From assembly GCA_018894105.1 (NCBI GenBank), contig CM032117.1:42456501-42520500 (forward strand): DNA of 64,000 nucleotides. Direction: 5' to 3'. This document shows positions 44,791 through 55,822 of the stretch, in pieces. The notes under the pieces were generated by a model. The model was not told the DNA's origin and ran no database searches. It saw nothing but the letters and a program-made list of their open reading frames with translations. How positions within the stretch are numbered: position 1 is the stretch's first letter; each line of letters begins with the position of its first letter. The position numbers were made by a program, and so were the translations under genes. The stretch comes from Jacaranda mimosifolia (taxonomy: Eukaryota; Streptophyta; Magnoliopsida; Lamiales; Bignoniaceae).

Positions 44791-47490
44791 CCTTCGAGTG
44801 AGCTTGTCTTGCAATGCCACCATGAGTTACTAAAGCTCGGTCTGACAGTCTTTAAGGCTTACTACTCTTGCACCTTGTTTTTAGCATTACTCTTCATAGC
44901 TCTTGCATCGCTCATCATAGCTTTGGATTTTTTCTTGTTAAGTTTCAATAAGATCTATTGCACCTTGTAAGTCATTTTCAGCTTTACTCAACTTCTCCTT
45001 TACTACCTCAAGTTGTATAGCTTGAAGTCTCATCTTCTTGCTACCTTTAGACGGTACAACTCCATGGCCCATGCCTCTCTATCCCATATGTGTGCCCAAT
45101 GACTCCTTAATAATGTCCCTTTCAGAAATTTCCAGCAATCCTTCTTCTAGTACTCATCCCTCCTCCTTTTCATTTCATCTTGTCACGAACATAAAACATA
45201 TATATAAGTACATACTTAGATATAGGGGACATTCTATTATAGAACATGAACTCACATGCTTGTTTGCAGCTGTACAATTCACATACTCTCCAGTACCTTT
45301 CTTCGTATGAGTGACTCCAAAATTGTCTACTGCACTTTGATTTTCCTTTGTAATTATAAGTAGAAGTTTTAGGATAGAACTTTTTATAATGACAAGAGAA
45401 AATATAGATAAAAGAAAGTTAAAATGATACATTACATTTACATTAATTGTATAAAGAATGATTTAGAATCGGATGTATGCAAGTATGGCATATGTGCTTT
45501 ATTTCCTACATTGACCTTCGACCTTTCCTACAATTACATATAATTATGTGAAGACGTAGAAAAACAAGCTTATGTCAATTTCAAGTTGGTACATTTGAAA
45601 TTGTACCTTAGTTTAAAGCCCAAACTTAGGCCAAGTTCTGCTTGAAATTGAAAAATGAATATCAATTTCAAGCTAAAACTAAGACCACTTTCAAGTTGAA
45701 ATAGGACTTAAATTGATCTCAATCACCAGCAACAAATAATTACATGCAATAACCAACAAAATCAATCTAACATTTAGAATCCCAACATTTGTCCCATCTA
45801 CTTACAAAAATAAAATACGTCAACAGCCAATTAAAGAAAAATAATAAAAATTTGCAACAAATAATTACATCAAATAACAACAAAATCAAACTAACATTTA
45901 GAATACTAACATTTATCCCATCTACTTATAAAAAATGAAATACATCAGTATTTAACAAAAGAAAAAAAAATGCAATAAAAAATTACATCAAATAACCAAC
46001 AAGACCAAACAACATTTAGAATTCAAGCATTTATCCCATCTACTTATAAAATTGAAATACATCAACATCCAATAAAAGAAAAATAACAAAAATTAAGTAG
46101 CTTGAAAGAAAAGGTAATGGTTCTTCATAGGCAAGCAACAAATAGATACACTAATATTGCCAACATTAGTTATTGTATAATCAAATACTTGAAACTTAAC
46201 ATCTCCAATGCCATCACATAATCCCAACCATTTATCTTGTGGGATCCAATCAAAAGGCACCTTACTCCCTAGATCCACACCACTTTGAACAATTTTCCTA
46301 TATATCTCACTCAATCTTTCCTTTTAATACTTGTAGCTCTCAACAAACATGTCGCCACATACATTGTGACTACAAGATCCATCCACCATCCTTTGATTGA
46401 GAACCATTGCTAGGAATTCATTAAATTAGACATAAGTCAATCATTAAGATAATGAATGTCCATGTGCATATAATAAATGGAAATTTTAAAATTTTATTAA
46501 ATAGGTAATGGACTTACATCTAGTCTAGATACACAAGCAATTTATTATTTTCTGAAACTTTTTTCCATGATGTTTTCCAATCAAGTTGAGGACTATGCCG
46601 AACAATAATACCAATCCTATTAGATAAATATGGAGCATACTTGATCGGCCTCTTTAAGCCCTTAGGAAATTCAATTTCCAACACTTTGCCCCCTTGATAA
46701 AATCATAAATAGAAAAACTTAAGTGAACACATTAAAAGAATGAATATTAAATATCAAAGGTATTGACACTTACATTTTTAGAAATTTCTTTCTCTATTGC
46801 CTTGCTTGTACTTGCACCATGACCTCTTTTCTTTGGTAGGACCTATGTTTCATTTTCCAATGTATATATATAAAAATAGAAGAAATATTTATAAATTAGA
46901 TGAATTAGAATAGTATTTTTCATGTAGATTTATTTACTTGTAGTCAGAGTAGGATCTTTAATATCAATCTCACCAATAACTTCTTCAAGAAGTAAAGTTC
47001 CCAAAGACTAAGTCTCTTGTTGTGGTTGAGCAGCTGGTGATGGGGAAATCAATGGTACATCTATTGATGGTGTTGGCATATCATGAGAATTCAAAACAAC
47101 TGGAGATGCTTCCAAATTAGCTGCAGCACTTTTAGTAACACGTGAGTTACTTGGTGGTATGTAGCGGTAATCTTAGTTCTAATGGCAGCTGGAGAAGACT
47201 CTTGTTGGTATATAGATGGAGAAGCCTGACTTGTAGTTGGAAGTGGAGATGTGGAACGATCTATAGTTGTTGTGGGCTTCGAAGATATAGGAAACAACTT
47301 CCTACTTGTACTGGTGGTACTCTTAGTTGTATGAACATCAAAAGTTGAAAGTTGATTTCTTGTCCCACGTGGAGATTTGCATTGAGTCTTGGGATTAACA
47401 GTTTTTGTGGCTAGTGGATTTTGAGTGGCTTCATTCATCTTTGATGGAGCATCATAGTTATTGGACGATGTGACACAACTTCCTTAGGTG
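44791..47490 (-). pseudogene. TNP1/En-Spm-type plant transposase gene, multi-exon, 3' truncated
   Basis: The minus-strand start ATGCCACCTAAGGAAG near 47490 gives MPPKEVV, a common start in this family, but it needs a frameshift to reach the Ser/Thr/Pro-rich region at 47091-47438. Likely exons by splice signals are 46938-47490, 46774-46842 (VLPKKRGHGASTSKAIEKEI), 46518-46692 (VLEIEFPKGLKRPIKYAPYL), about 46100-46409 (WIPQDKWLGLCDGIGDVKFQ), about 45256-45330 (HTKKGTGEYVNCTAANKHV) and 44791-45175. The last holds ESLGTHMGYRGMGHGVVPSK and a coiled coil (LEVVKEKLSKAENDLQGAID). The order 'DKW, TKK-G.-VN, LG..GY.-GMG-G, coiled coil' fits Pfam PF03004. A donor at 44790 has no following exon because Copia-C lies there. 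At least one frameshift and an internal stop suggest it is inactive. Confidence 0.55.
45731..46095. repeat. Tandem repeat, about 3 copies of 118-125 bp
   Basis: Units start at about 45731, 45856 and 45974. Each carries AATTACAT, an ACATTTAGAAT..CAACATTT block, TCCCATCTACTTA and an AAAGAAAAATAA end. The array lies in the intron-like gap between two transposase exons. Confidence 0.8.
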
Positions 47491-48509
47491 GCATGTTCAC
47501 TACAAAACAAAACCAAAATAAATTAATCATTTCAATAATAACATTAATGAAAATAACTAGAACGAGATAAGTATTCCAACAAAAATATTGAAACAAAACT
47601 AAAAATGTAAGAAGACTAAAATTCTATTAAGGGCTTGCACTTTACTATTAAAAAATATTGAATACTTTCAATGCATTTATTCATATGTAGGGTAACTTAT
47701 TTGCCTTAATAATTGAATAACTTTCTTGTATAGTATGAAATGAGTTTTATAAAGTAAGATGTACAATTTAATAGCATTTTACAACAAGTATATAACATGT
47801 AAGACATAACAATTTAACAGCATTTGACAACAAGTATATAACAAGAATAGACTGTGCATGGAAGAACTAGACTAGCCTTACTTCAGATTTTCATGAATGA
47901 TTTACTTCTTGGTTTTGGTCATGTATTTCTGCCCAAATTTTCTATTGCAGTTATTTGCTCATGGCTTTTTCAAGATATATGTGTTAGGGAATAGGTTCTG
48001 GACTTCTAATTGTGAGTGGTACAAATTGTTATTCAAGTCAGTGTAGGATTCATTTCCAAGATAGTTTTCTGCCAGGTTTCACTTTGTTGTTGTATCCTTG
48101 CCAACAGTTTGATGATTCTCATCCTAAAGGGTTAGACCAGCACTTTATTTTTGCATTTTTAGCCCATTTTTATTTTTGCATTTCTATTATGATTTGTTGA
48201 ACTAACAAGTATTAAGGAAAATTCAAAGATAAAAGTAATATTTAAATCATAGCACTAGCAATTCAAATGAGGTAGATTTGACACATAATACTTTGACACT
48301 CAACAGAATTAGCTTAGTTTATTAGTGGCATGGATAATCAATCAAAAGAGATAAGCTAAAGCATACCAGAGTAAGAATATTAGGGGAAAAAAAGTTGAAC
48401 TAAAAAGTTTTGAAAATTGAAAACCTCCCCATTCAACAAAGTTGCATGCATCTGCCAATAGAAAACCATTTGTAATACTTTAAACATCACTGAAGCAAGG
48501 AGGTTTTAC
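47491..48509. other. AT-rich non-coding stretch
   Basis: No gene recognised. The 62-codon open frame at 48012-48200 has no known motif. CACTACAAAAC at 47498 resembles a CACTA end but has no partner. Confidence 0.4.
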
Positions 48510-48569
48510 CTCTGCTAAAACTGTGAGCAGTTCTTGGTCACGAGCTGCTAATATATGTGCAAGATCAAC
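48510..48569 (-). other. Possible orphan 60-bp exon
   Basis: On the minus strand a 60-base open segment reads VDLAHILAARDQELLTVLAE. It is preceded by an acceptor-like TTGTAG and followed by a donor-like GTAAAA. Twenty helical, leucine-rich codons with good splice borders look like an exon of a host gene, but I do not recognise the protein. It lies about 100 bases outside the left end of the CACTA element. Confidence 0.35.
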
Positions 48570-48676
48570 CTACAAGATCCAACAAAACTGATTATTATCT
48601 TATTTATCAACTTTACGTCACTACCCATAGGTTGAAGGACACAAAGCTAAAAATGATGACATAAAGACATCATTCT

Positions 48677-48900
48677 CATTACAACAGAAAAAGCTTTCCA
48701 TTACGATTCAAAATGTGTAGCAAAAAGCCAAAATTTGTAGCAAAAGAGCTTTTGCTATGCATTTGCTATTGTAGAAAATACAGCTATGACAAATTCTTTG
48801 CTATGCAAGATACCCGTAGCAATTACTTTTTGCTACGATTTCCCATAGCTTTTGATACGGTACACTCTTTGTGATAAATAAGTGTTAGGAAAACCTACTT
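48677..48900 (+). repeat. Left terminal and subterminal repeats of the CACTA element
   Basis: Starts CATTACAACAG. TTTGCTATG/TTTGCTACG and TGTAGCAAAAG motifs recur in both orientations. In CACTA elements such repeats bind the TNP1 (TnpA) protein. Confidence 0.72.
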
Positions 48901-51573
48901 TTTGTTATGGATTAAATGATCATGAAGAAAGATACTTTTATTACACCGGACACCCTTAGTAAATAAATTAAAAATAATGCAAAGTCCATTTGTTAAGGTT
49001 GCTTTGGCGTAGCAAAAAAGTATGAATATATTTATTATGTATAATTTTGCAAAAATAATGAATTATCTATTCTATGCATTGAAAAACTATTTAGAACCAT
49101 TTAATGAAAATATTTAATAGTCTATGATAATCACAATCAACCTAAACAAAATATAGAAATTGTATCCATAATATTTTTTTCATTCAAATTAAAAAATATA
49201 TAGTAATAACCAAATTTTGTGAACACAATGTACCTAAAACATAAACTAACATTAACTATATTATTTATAAAATTCATGAAGTTACTAAGTCAATAAGCAC
49301 CAAATCATAGTTTAGATAGTTTAGAAGCTAGAGAGCAATACAAAATCATTAGCACAAAAATCTACCTATCATATTATTTATTAAAATATATCGATATGTA
49401 CACCTTTTGTCTCTACGTCTCCATAACCTGCAATAAAAGTAAATAAATAATAAATATATGAAATCATAATTTCTTCTTGTATGAGATTGTTGGAATATAA
49501 GCAAAGAAGCGAATTTCATCCATGCGTTAATCAATTCACAACCCATACATTTGTAAATAATTTCTCCAATTATCTCCAATATTAGCTTTTGAAAATAACA
49601 AAAAAACTAGAGACATAGGAAGAGTAATCATTTTTTTCCACCAACTAGTCACTAGCATGAGCTTGAAGGTAGAAGGTACAACAACAGACATATCTTAAAG
49701 GTATTGTCAAGTTCAACTAAGGAAAAACTGAAAAAAGTGATTAGATTATTGAACATATCAAACTAAAATGGGCAATGGGAAACATATAGCTTTACCTAAC
49801 AAGTAATAAATCATATTTCCAACTCATAGTAAACAAGCAAAAACAGAATGCTCATTCTACATAGCTATCATTTACAAATAATTTCAACTAAGTTTACACA
49901 AATATTACAACCGATTAAGATTACTAAAGACCTACGGGTGGGTGAGAAATCAACGAAACTGATTAACCTATCGCATTGATGATTCCACTAAACAAGAACT
50001 GATGATGATGCTTCCACATTATATCTTGTCCCCTGCAATCCCCATTTTTCTATTTAGAGGGATAAAATGATTTTTACAAAAAAATTCCTTGAGAAAACAT
50101 CATCCAGTAGCTAGCTTATAAAACAAGTTATAGATCAAAATGCAATGCATGAACTCTTTCTTATTCTTTTCAATTTGACAAAATCCCAAAAAATATCTTT
50201 ATGGAGTTTATAAGTTAAAATAGAAGTAGGTTATGCATTTTTTGAGAATGTGATATGTGAATAAAAATCCAATGTTTTCTTATATATTCTACAAATAAGA
50301 TGGTAAAGTTTCTGGAAGTTGGAAGCAAAGATATATGTATATATCATTTAGTGCCAAATCATCCACACACACTTTTTTTAACTATAAAATGCAATGAGCC
50401 TCCTCACACAAAGAAAAATTGTCCACCCATTAAGTGTTTAGTTTCTATTAAAAACAAGAATTACACAATCTCATGCATCATCTTGCATCAGAAAAGTGAT
50501 GTTGTTACTTTAGCTTTCTTATCTTCCGAAAGCTTCAAATCATTCCACTAACCTTCTAATTTGGCCACCTTTTCCAATTGTTCTGGCTTCAACTCATTCA
50601 AATCATCTACACACTTGACTACACAACCCGACATGATCCAAAAAGGTAAATTCTGTCCCTTTTACTATTTTCTTTTAACCATTTGGTGGACATAAAGGAC
50701 TATGATATGCAGAAACATCAATAGCCTAAAAACTCATAGTATTTGTGTTTACTAAAAATTGAAATAAATTCTGAATATTTTTCAAAAAATCATTGCATAC
50801 CTTGAAAAACCCTTTCTTCTATGTTCAAACAAATCCTTTTTTCTGTTTCTCCAGCAATACCTCAAAAGTAATTTGTTCCTAGACAACTCCTAACAAAAAA
50901 CCCAAACATATAAAAGATTGAAGGAAGAAGAAAACCCAACTAATACTAGCAGGAATAAGCAACAAACCTTTATGGGTTTTTCAGATTTTGTGGGTTTCTC
51001 ATTGTCTTTTCTCTCAAATTCTTCAATCAGATTTGAGAAAGGAGAAACCCTCACACGGGAAGAAAGGGGCAGATAAAATATAGAGCGAAGAACTTTTTTG
51101 ATGCCTTGTATTTTTTGTTTAACTATAAAAAGTGTAATTAGCTTCTTTGAAATGACTTTATATTAGATATGATTAATTCTTGGTGAATTTTCTATCTAAG
51201 TCTAATCATTAATTTTAGATTGCCCATCGTTTATATGTTTTAGTGTTACTAACCTCAGCACTTCTACCGAGGTTACATATAAGACTTTTTTAGAGCTAAA
51301 ATTGTGAAATAAGACTTTTTTAGAACTGACTTTGTGAAATATGTTGATCTACTAGTTGTGGCATTAACATAAAATTTGCTACTCCTAATAATTACTTTTA
51401 CTTAGAATGATACAATAGTGTGTGTGGTGCAATATGAGGCCATACAATTTGATACTTTATGAAGTATGATTTTGTTTTATATCTATTTCATATTGAATTG
51501 TCTATTCGATTTAGTTGCAAAATGATGAGAAAATGCATCTGGAACTTGCACCCTAAAATGGCTACCTATTGAC
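48901..51573. other. Interior of the CACTA element with possible minus-strand exons
   Basis: Mostly AT-rich. On the minus strand, 50968-51060 reads SPFSNLIEEFERKDNEKPTK and ends at a donor-like GTTTGT. After an 77-base gap, 50801-50890 is an open 90-base segment (ELSRNKLLLRYCWRNRKKDL) bordered by TTGTTAG and GTATGC. At 50550-50635 a short frame reads MSGCVVKCVDDLNELKPEQL. These could be captured or element-own exons. I recognise none of them. The plus-strand open frame 50300-50551 has no known motif. Confidence 0.3.
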
Positions 51574-51602
51574 TTTTTTTTTTGACGTTGAAGGAAGAAA
51601 TT

Positions 51603-52080
51603 TTATTCCAAATCAATAGCAAAAACAGAAGAGAGGAATGTGGGTGCGAAAACTTCCCACAAACCTGGTTCAGACATAGAAACAGTCGCCCTAGCAATAG
51701 TATGAGCTGCTTGATTAGCTGAACGACAGATAAAACGAACATAGCAACTAGAAAGCTCTGATAAGAGCTTTTTACAATCAAAAATGACTGACCCAAAATA
51801 AGAGAAATCCACAAACTCATTAGACATAGCACTTACTACAACTTGAGCATCTAATTCAAAAACCACTTTAGTTAAGTTTTTGTTTTTCACCCAATTAAGA
51901 GCCTCCTTGAATGAGATAGCTTCCGCCAAACCTGTTGTAATGGTACATTGATGAGGAAGCGCAACAGCTACTCGAAAAGCTCCACGATCATCTCTTAAAA
52001 TCCATCCAGAGCCAAAAGAATGAGTGTTTTCTAGTATAGTTGCGTCATCATTGCACTTCAACCATTCCTTAGGGGGAACT
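51603..52080 (-). pseudogene. LINE RNase H domain
   Basis: Reads LKCNDDATILENTHSFGSGW (first acidic residue in the KCNVDGA-type motif), ILRDDRGAFRVAVAL, GLAEAISFKEALNWVKNKNL (glutamate), VVFELDAQVVVSAM (aspartate), and VRFICRSANQAAHTIARATV (histidine near the end). All RVT_3 landmarks are present in one open frame of 152 codons. The domain is separated from the zf-RVT frame by one stop. Confidence 0.88.
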
Positions 52081-52100
52081 TGCCAACAATAGGGAATTTC

Positions 52101-52670
52101 CTAATTCTTAAAGCTAGAATGCAACTCCTTACCTTTCTGAGCCTCACGCCACTGCTGAAGAGTTGAGAAAGCCAAAAAATAGACCTGGTTCACATAACTC
52201 GTTCTAGCATTCCAAACTATTTGATTCCTATTCCTCCAAATACTCCAAAGGATCATTAGAATTTTGTCTCCGTTCTTGTTATTAACTCTAGATAGGAGAT
52301 TGTTCAGCCATGAAGTCACAGAATCAATGTTGGTCAAGTGAATGGAGTTAATCAAACCAGACTGTTCCCAAACTTTTTGAGACAAGGGGCAATTCACAAG
52401 AATATGTTCAACAGTTTCCAACTCTTCTCCACAAGCGGCACAATTGGGATCAACCTCTATTTTTTTTGCCAACAAAAGATCTTTAGTCGAAAGGCAGCCA
52501 ACATAAGCTCTCCAAGACAAGTTTCGAACTTTCGGGGGGACTTTACTTTTCCAAATCTTCTGCCATACATTAGGAGATTGATGATGAAAATCCTTTTGAC
52601 CACCATTCGAAAGCAACTGATAGCAACTTTTGACAGAAAAAGATCCTTTAGAGTTGCCTTTCCATAGCCA
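52101..52670 (-). pseudogene. LINE zinc-binding RT-associated domain (zf-RVT)
   Basis: A 171-codon open frame starts near 52616. VWQKIWKSKVPPKVRNLSWR is followed by LLAKKIEVDPNCAACGEELE and TVEHILVNCPLSQKVWEQSG. The CxxC...H..C set (CAAC, H, C) of the zf-RVT family is intact. The frame ends at a stop near 52101. Confidence 0.85.
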
Positions 52671-52885
52671 AATATCACTAGCCTATCTATTAATTAATGG
52701 AATACCGAGAATGAGATTCGCATCCCGGGCGTTGAACATGGACAGAATAGCTTCACGGTTCCAGCAAGCCTGATTATGAAGCATAATTGATTCCACTGTC
52801 ATGTTTGCCTCCCTTGACTAAGAATGGTAGTGATATGAGGGTTATTTGCATCCGGCAACCAAGGATCATGGCCAATGACAATGCT

Positions 52886-53200
52886 CTACCCATTTCCAAC
52901 TCTAACAATAGAGGCCCTCTTCATAATGTCCTGTATCGCAAAAATTCTTCTCCAAATATAACTCGGGTTATTACCCAATTTTGCATCAAAGAAAGATTTC
53001 CCAGGGAAGTATCTCACTTGGAAAATTTGCGAGACAAGAGCATTCGGGCATGTTAAAAATCTCCAAGCTTGTTTACCCAAGAGCGCTAAATTAAACTCTC
53101 TCAATCCTTTAAATCCAAGACCACCCTCTGATATTGGGTGGCATAATCTTTCCCATCTCATCCAACAGATTTCTTGAGGACCACTACTGTCAATATTTTT
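52886..53200 (-). pseudogene. LINE reverse transcriptase C-terminal end
   Basis: Reads ICWMRWERLCHPISEGGLGF, then LREFNLALLGKQAWRFL, FQVRYFPGKSFFDAKLGNNP and SYIWRRIFA, with RVGNG at the end. This is the highly conserved post-thumb region of plant non-LTR RT proteins. The catalytic core is lost by truncation. Confidence 0.85.
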
Positions 53201-53429
53201 TAATTTTTTTTTGTATATTTGTGGCGTCAACACCGACTTCACTAGAACAAGGTCTTATAAAATCCTTGGTTCCTGATTTTTGTTAATCAATTAATTGTAT
53301 CTTTTAACTATAAATTCTGAAAGCATTTGCTTTTAGGTTTGTACTTTGTTTATTTTCTCAACAACATTTATACTTTTTCGTTTAATCGGCATGTTTATTT
53401 TCTTATAATACTGATTCTAATACAATGAT

Positions 53430-53640
53430 GTTCATTTAGCTTGGGACTCGTGTGCACATATTCTGTCATGAAATACCAAAAAAAATTGTGGCACATGGCA
53501 TTGTTGTTGATATGATATTTGCTATGTAAAGGTCTATGTAGAAAAGGCTTTGATACCAAATGCTGAATTACTTGTCCCTCATGATGGTTTAAAGACCTGT
53601 TGGAGAAGTTGTTCACAAATGCATTGCTTGGGAATTGACT
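53430..53640 (+). pseudogene. TNP1/En-Spm C-terminal domain fragment
   Basis: The plus strand reads LGTRVHIFCHEIPKKIVAHG, then after a stop VEKALIPNAELLVPHDGLKT, then after a frameshift VGEVVHKCIAWEL. The pattern 'G..V.......P..IVA.G ... A.IP.AEL.VPH.GLKT.GE.V...IAW' matches the C-terminal domain of plant TNP1-type CACTA proteins (Pfam PF03017). It is the only protein piece that can be tied to the CACTA element. Confidence 0.6.
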
Positions 53641-54299
53641 AATGTACTGATGATATTTTGCTTCTCTTTTTCTATCCCATGATTTAATATATGTTTAGGA
53701 GAAATATTGATTTCATCCATTCATTATTTACTTGGTCTCACTGTAGGTCATGGAGATGTAAAGATGAAAATTTTGAAGATATGGCCATATTTTGACAAAT
53801 AGTTGGACAACTAGTTTTGTTGTTAATGATTATATACTTTCCTTTGAATTTTTTGTCAATGATGATGTATTTCCTTCAATCTAGCTTTCAAACTTTGTTA
53901 TTAGTACTTATTGACTTAGTAATATTATGAATTTTTGGAACAATATATTTAATGCTTAGCAATTATGTATTAGGAATTTGGTTAATATGATATTTATTTT
54001 TGTTTCAATGAAAATTTTATTATTCTTATGATTTCTACATTTTGATTAGTTGATTGTTCTTATTTTTTATTTTTAGTGTTTTTATTAAACATTGATGAGT
54101 ATTTAATGGCAGGAAAAATTATATATGATAATTTTTAGTTTTGTTTCAAAATTTTATCATGCTTATGATTTTTATATTTTGATTAGCCAGTTGTGGTTAT
54201 TATTGATTTTAGGTGTTCTTATTGAAATCTTTATAGAGCTTTTTAAATTCCAGGAGAAATAATAAATAAGAATTATAATAATATTATATATAAGTAAAA
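53641..54299. other. AT-rich interior of the CACTA element
   Basis: No gene recognised. It contains two similar T-rich stretches (around 54000-54090 and 54140-54230) with ATTTTATTATTCTTATGATTT / ATTTTATCATGCTTATGATTT, a short direct repeat of about 120 bases. Confidence 0.45.
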
Positions 54300-54650
54300 T
54301 ATATTAAAGGCTTTTGCTACGCCAAGACAATTGTAACAAATGAACTTTGAACTGATTTTGAATTATTTGCTATGGGAGTTACCTGTAATAAAAGCAGTTT
54401 TCTCTACGATCATCTACGTTGTACCAAAAAGTTGGTTTTTTCAACACTCATTTGCTACGAAGAACATATCGTAACAAAAGATGAAAAATCCGTAGCAAAA
54501 AACATTTGCTAAATGTTATTTTCGTAGCAAAGTATTGGTCACGGCTATATTCTCTACGAGGCAAAATTCATAGCAAAGACCTTTTGCTACAGATTTTAGC
54601 CTATTGCTACACAATTTGAAGCATAATTAAAGACATTTTTTGTTGTAGTG
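54300..54650 (-). repeat. Right terminal and subterminal repeats of the CACTA element
   Basis: Ends TTTTTTGTTGTAGTG at 54650. The reverse complement aligns with 48677-48900, and the motifs CGTAGCAAA, TTGCTACG and ATTTGCTACG recur. Confidence 0.75.
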
Positions 54651-55822
54651 TACGAATATGGAAACAGTGATCCGATTCGTTTAATATCCGTTTACATCCC
54701 TAATAATATGTAGACCAACTAATTCTTAAGAACTTGTTCAAGTCCATGAAAGTTAATAATCATTATATTTAATAATATAATCTAAGTTAATACTTGCTTT
54801 ATACTATATTAGACCACAAACGTTATCTTCATTTTAGCAATTTATGTAGTAAAACATACACATGATTAACATATAAATATCTATAACTTATAAAGATCTT
54901 TAACTAGCCAATACAGCAATTAGAAAACGAAATGTAACATTATAAGCCTAACTTTAGGGACCGTTTATTTGTTGCCTTTAACTATTTATTTTAAGGAGTT
55001 TTTAGAATTTTTCTAAAAGAATATTATAATAAATTATAATAAAAAAATTAAATTCTTAAGCACCAAAATTTACATGTCCAAATTTTAACACTACTTTAAC
55101 TATAATAGAAAGTCATTTAATAATTTAAAAAATTATATGTTAATTCATCATATAATCTAAGATAAAAGAAATTAAGTTTGCAATAAATTATTTATACAAA
55201 AAAAAAAATGGAGGGAGGAGCTAAAATTTTGAGGAATCAAAAAAATGAAGAGAATTCATTGTTAGAGGGAATCAAATTTTCGGAAGAAATTAAGTTAAAT
55301 TATTATGTCGAACTAATAATAAAAACAATTGTTAACATTTTTTAAGGGCCAAATTTTGGAGGGAATACAAAGTTGGAGGCGAAAAAAATTGCATTGCCTC
55401 CCAAATTCAGTAACAAAAAATAATTGGTTACAATTTGTATTCAGCCAACTTTTGAGTCAAGGAAATTTTGGCGGGAATATAAATCAATATTAATAAAATT
55501 TGTAAGCAAAGAAATTGTTACCATTGTTCAAGCCCAATTCTTAAAAAGAGGTTAGTTCAAACCCATCAACAAAGTCCAATTTACTAATTACGGTATGTCT
55601 ATGATGAGGTATGCTAGTATTTACCTTATATGAAGTATCATTAAATAAAATGACATATGTTTTCTATAGTATGTTATCATTAATTCTATAACAAATTGTT
55701 GGTTCGCATTTTGAAATTTTAGTATATTAAGTGCTTGGTAAATATTTTAAAAAAATAATAATAAAAAGATATTTTTTGAAAAATTATATTATATTAGATA
55801 ACATAATTTTATAATTTTGAAT
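54651..55822. other. AT-rich non-coding stretch with CACTA-like internal repeats
   Basis: No gene. From about 55300 to 55590 phrases recur that also appear at 60280-61870: AAACAATTGTTA.CATT, TTTGGAGGGAAT and TTCAAGCCCAATTCTT. This may be part of the same element as 60280-62226, separated by later insertions. Confidence 0.4.
55818..55822. repeat. Target-site duplication TGAAT, left (solo LTR)
   Basis: Matches 58527-58531. Confidence 0.65.

Larger units (their letters stand above)
51574..53200 (-). mobile_element. LINE (plant L1 type), 5'-truncated
   Basis: On the minus strand the fragment runs from the end of reverse transcriptase through a zinc-binding RT domain to RNase H and a poly-A tail, seen as ten T at 51574-51583 on the plus strand. 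5' truncation is the normal fate of LINE copies. No target duplication was found by eye. It lies inside the CACTA element. Confidence 0.85.
48677..54650 (+). mobile_element. CACTA (En/Spm) DNA transposon, with LINE insertion
   Basis: The left end CATTACAACAGAAAAAG and the reverse complement of the right end CACTACAACAAAAAATG are inverted copies. Their similarity continues about 200 bases inward through shared blocks (TTCAAAATGTGTAGCAAAAAGC / TTCAAATTGTGTAGCAATAGGC) rich in the subterminal motif TTGCTACG. The first C of CACTA at the left has become T (CATTA). The 3-bp flanks (TCT and TAC) do not match. A plus-strand piece of a TNP1-like protein lies at 53430-53640, and a LINE fragment is inserted at 51574-53200. 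No TNP2-type transposase was found, so it is probably non-autonomous. Confidence 0.75.

Noticed and set aside
45038..45310. Plus-strand open frame of 90 codons
   Set aside because: It is the shadow of the transposase exon on the minus strand, where the GMGHGV and coiled-coil motifs are read.
47498..47508. CACTACAAAAC as a CACTA terminus
   Set aside because: No inverted partner or subterminal repeats, and it sits immediately upstream of the transposase start codon.
50300..50551. 83-codon plus-strand open frame inside the CACTA element
   Set aside because: Low-complexity composition, no family motif, and no splice or promoter support.
54950..54985. TAGGGACCGTTTATTTGTTGCC resembling the end of a hAT or Harbinger MITE
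   Set aside because: No inverted partner within a few hundred bases and no target duplication found.
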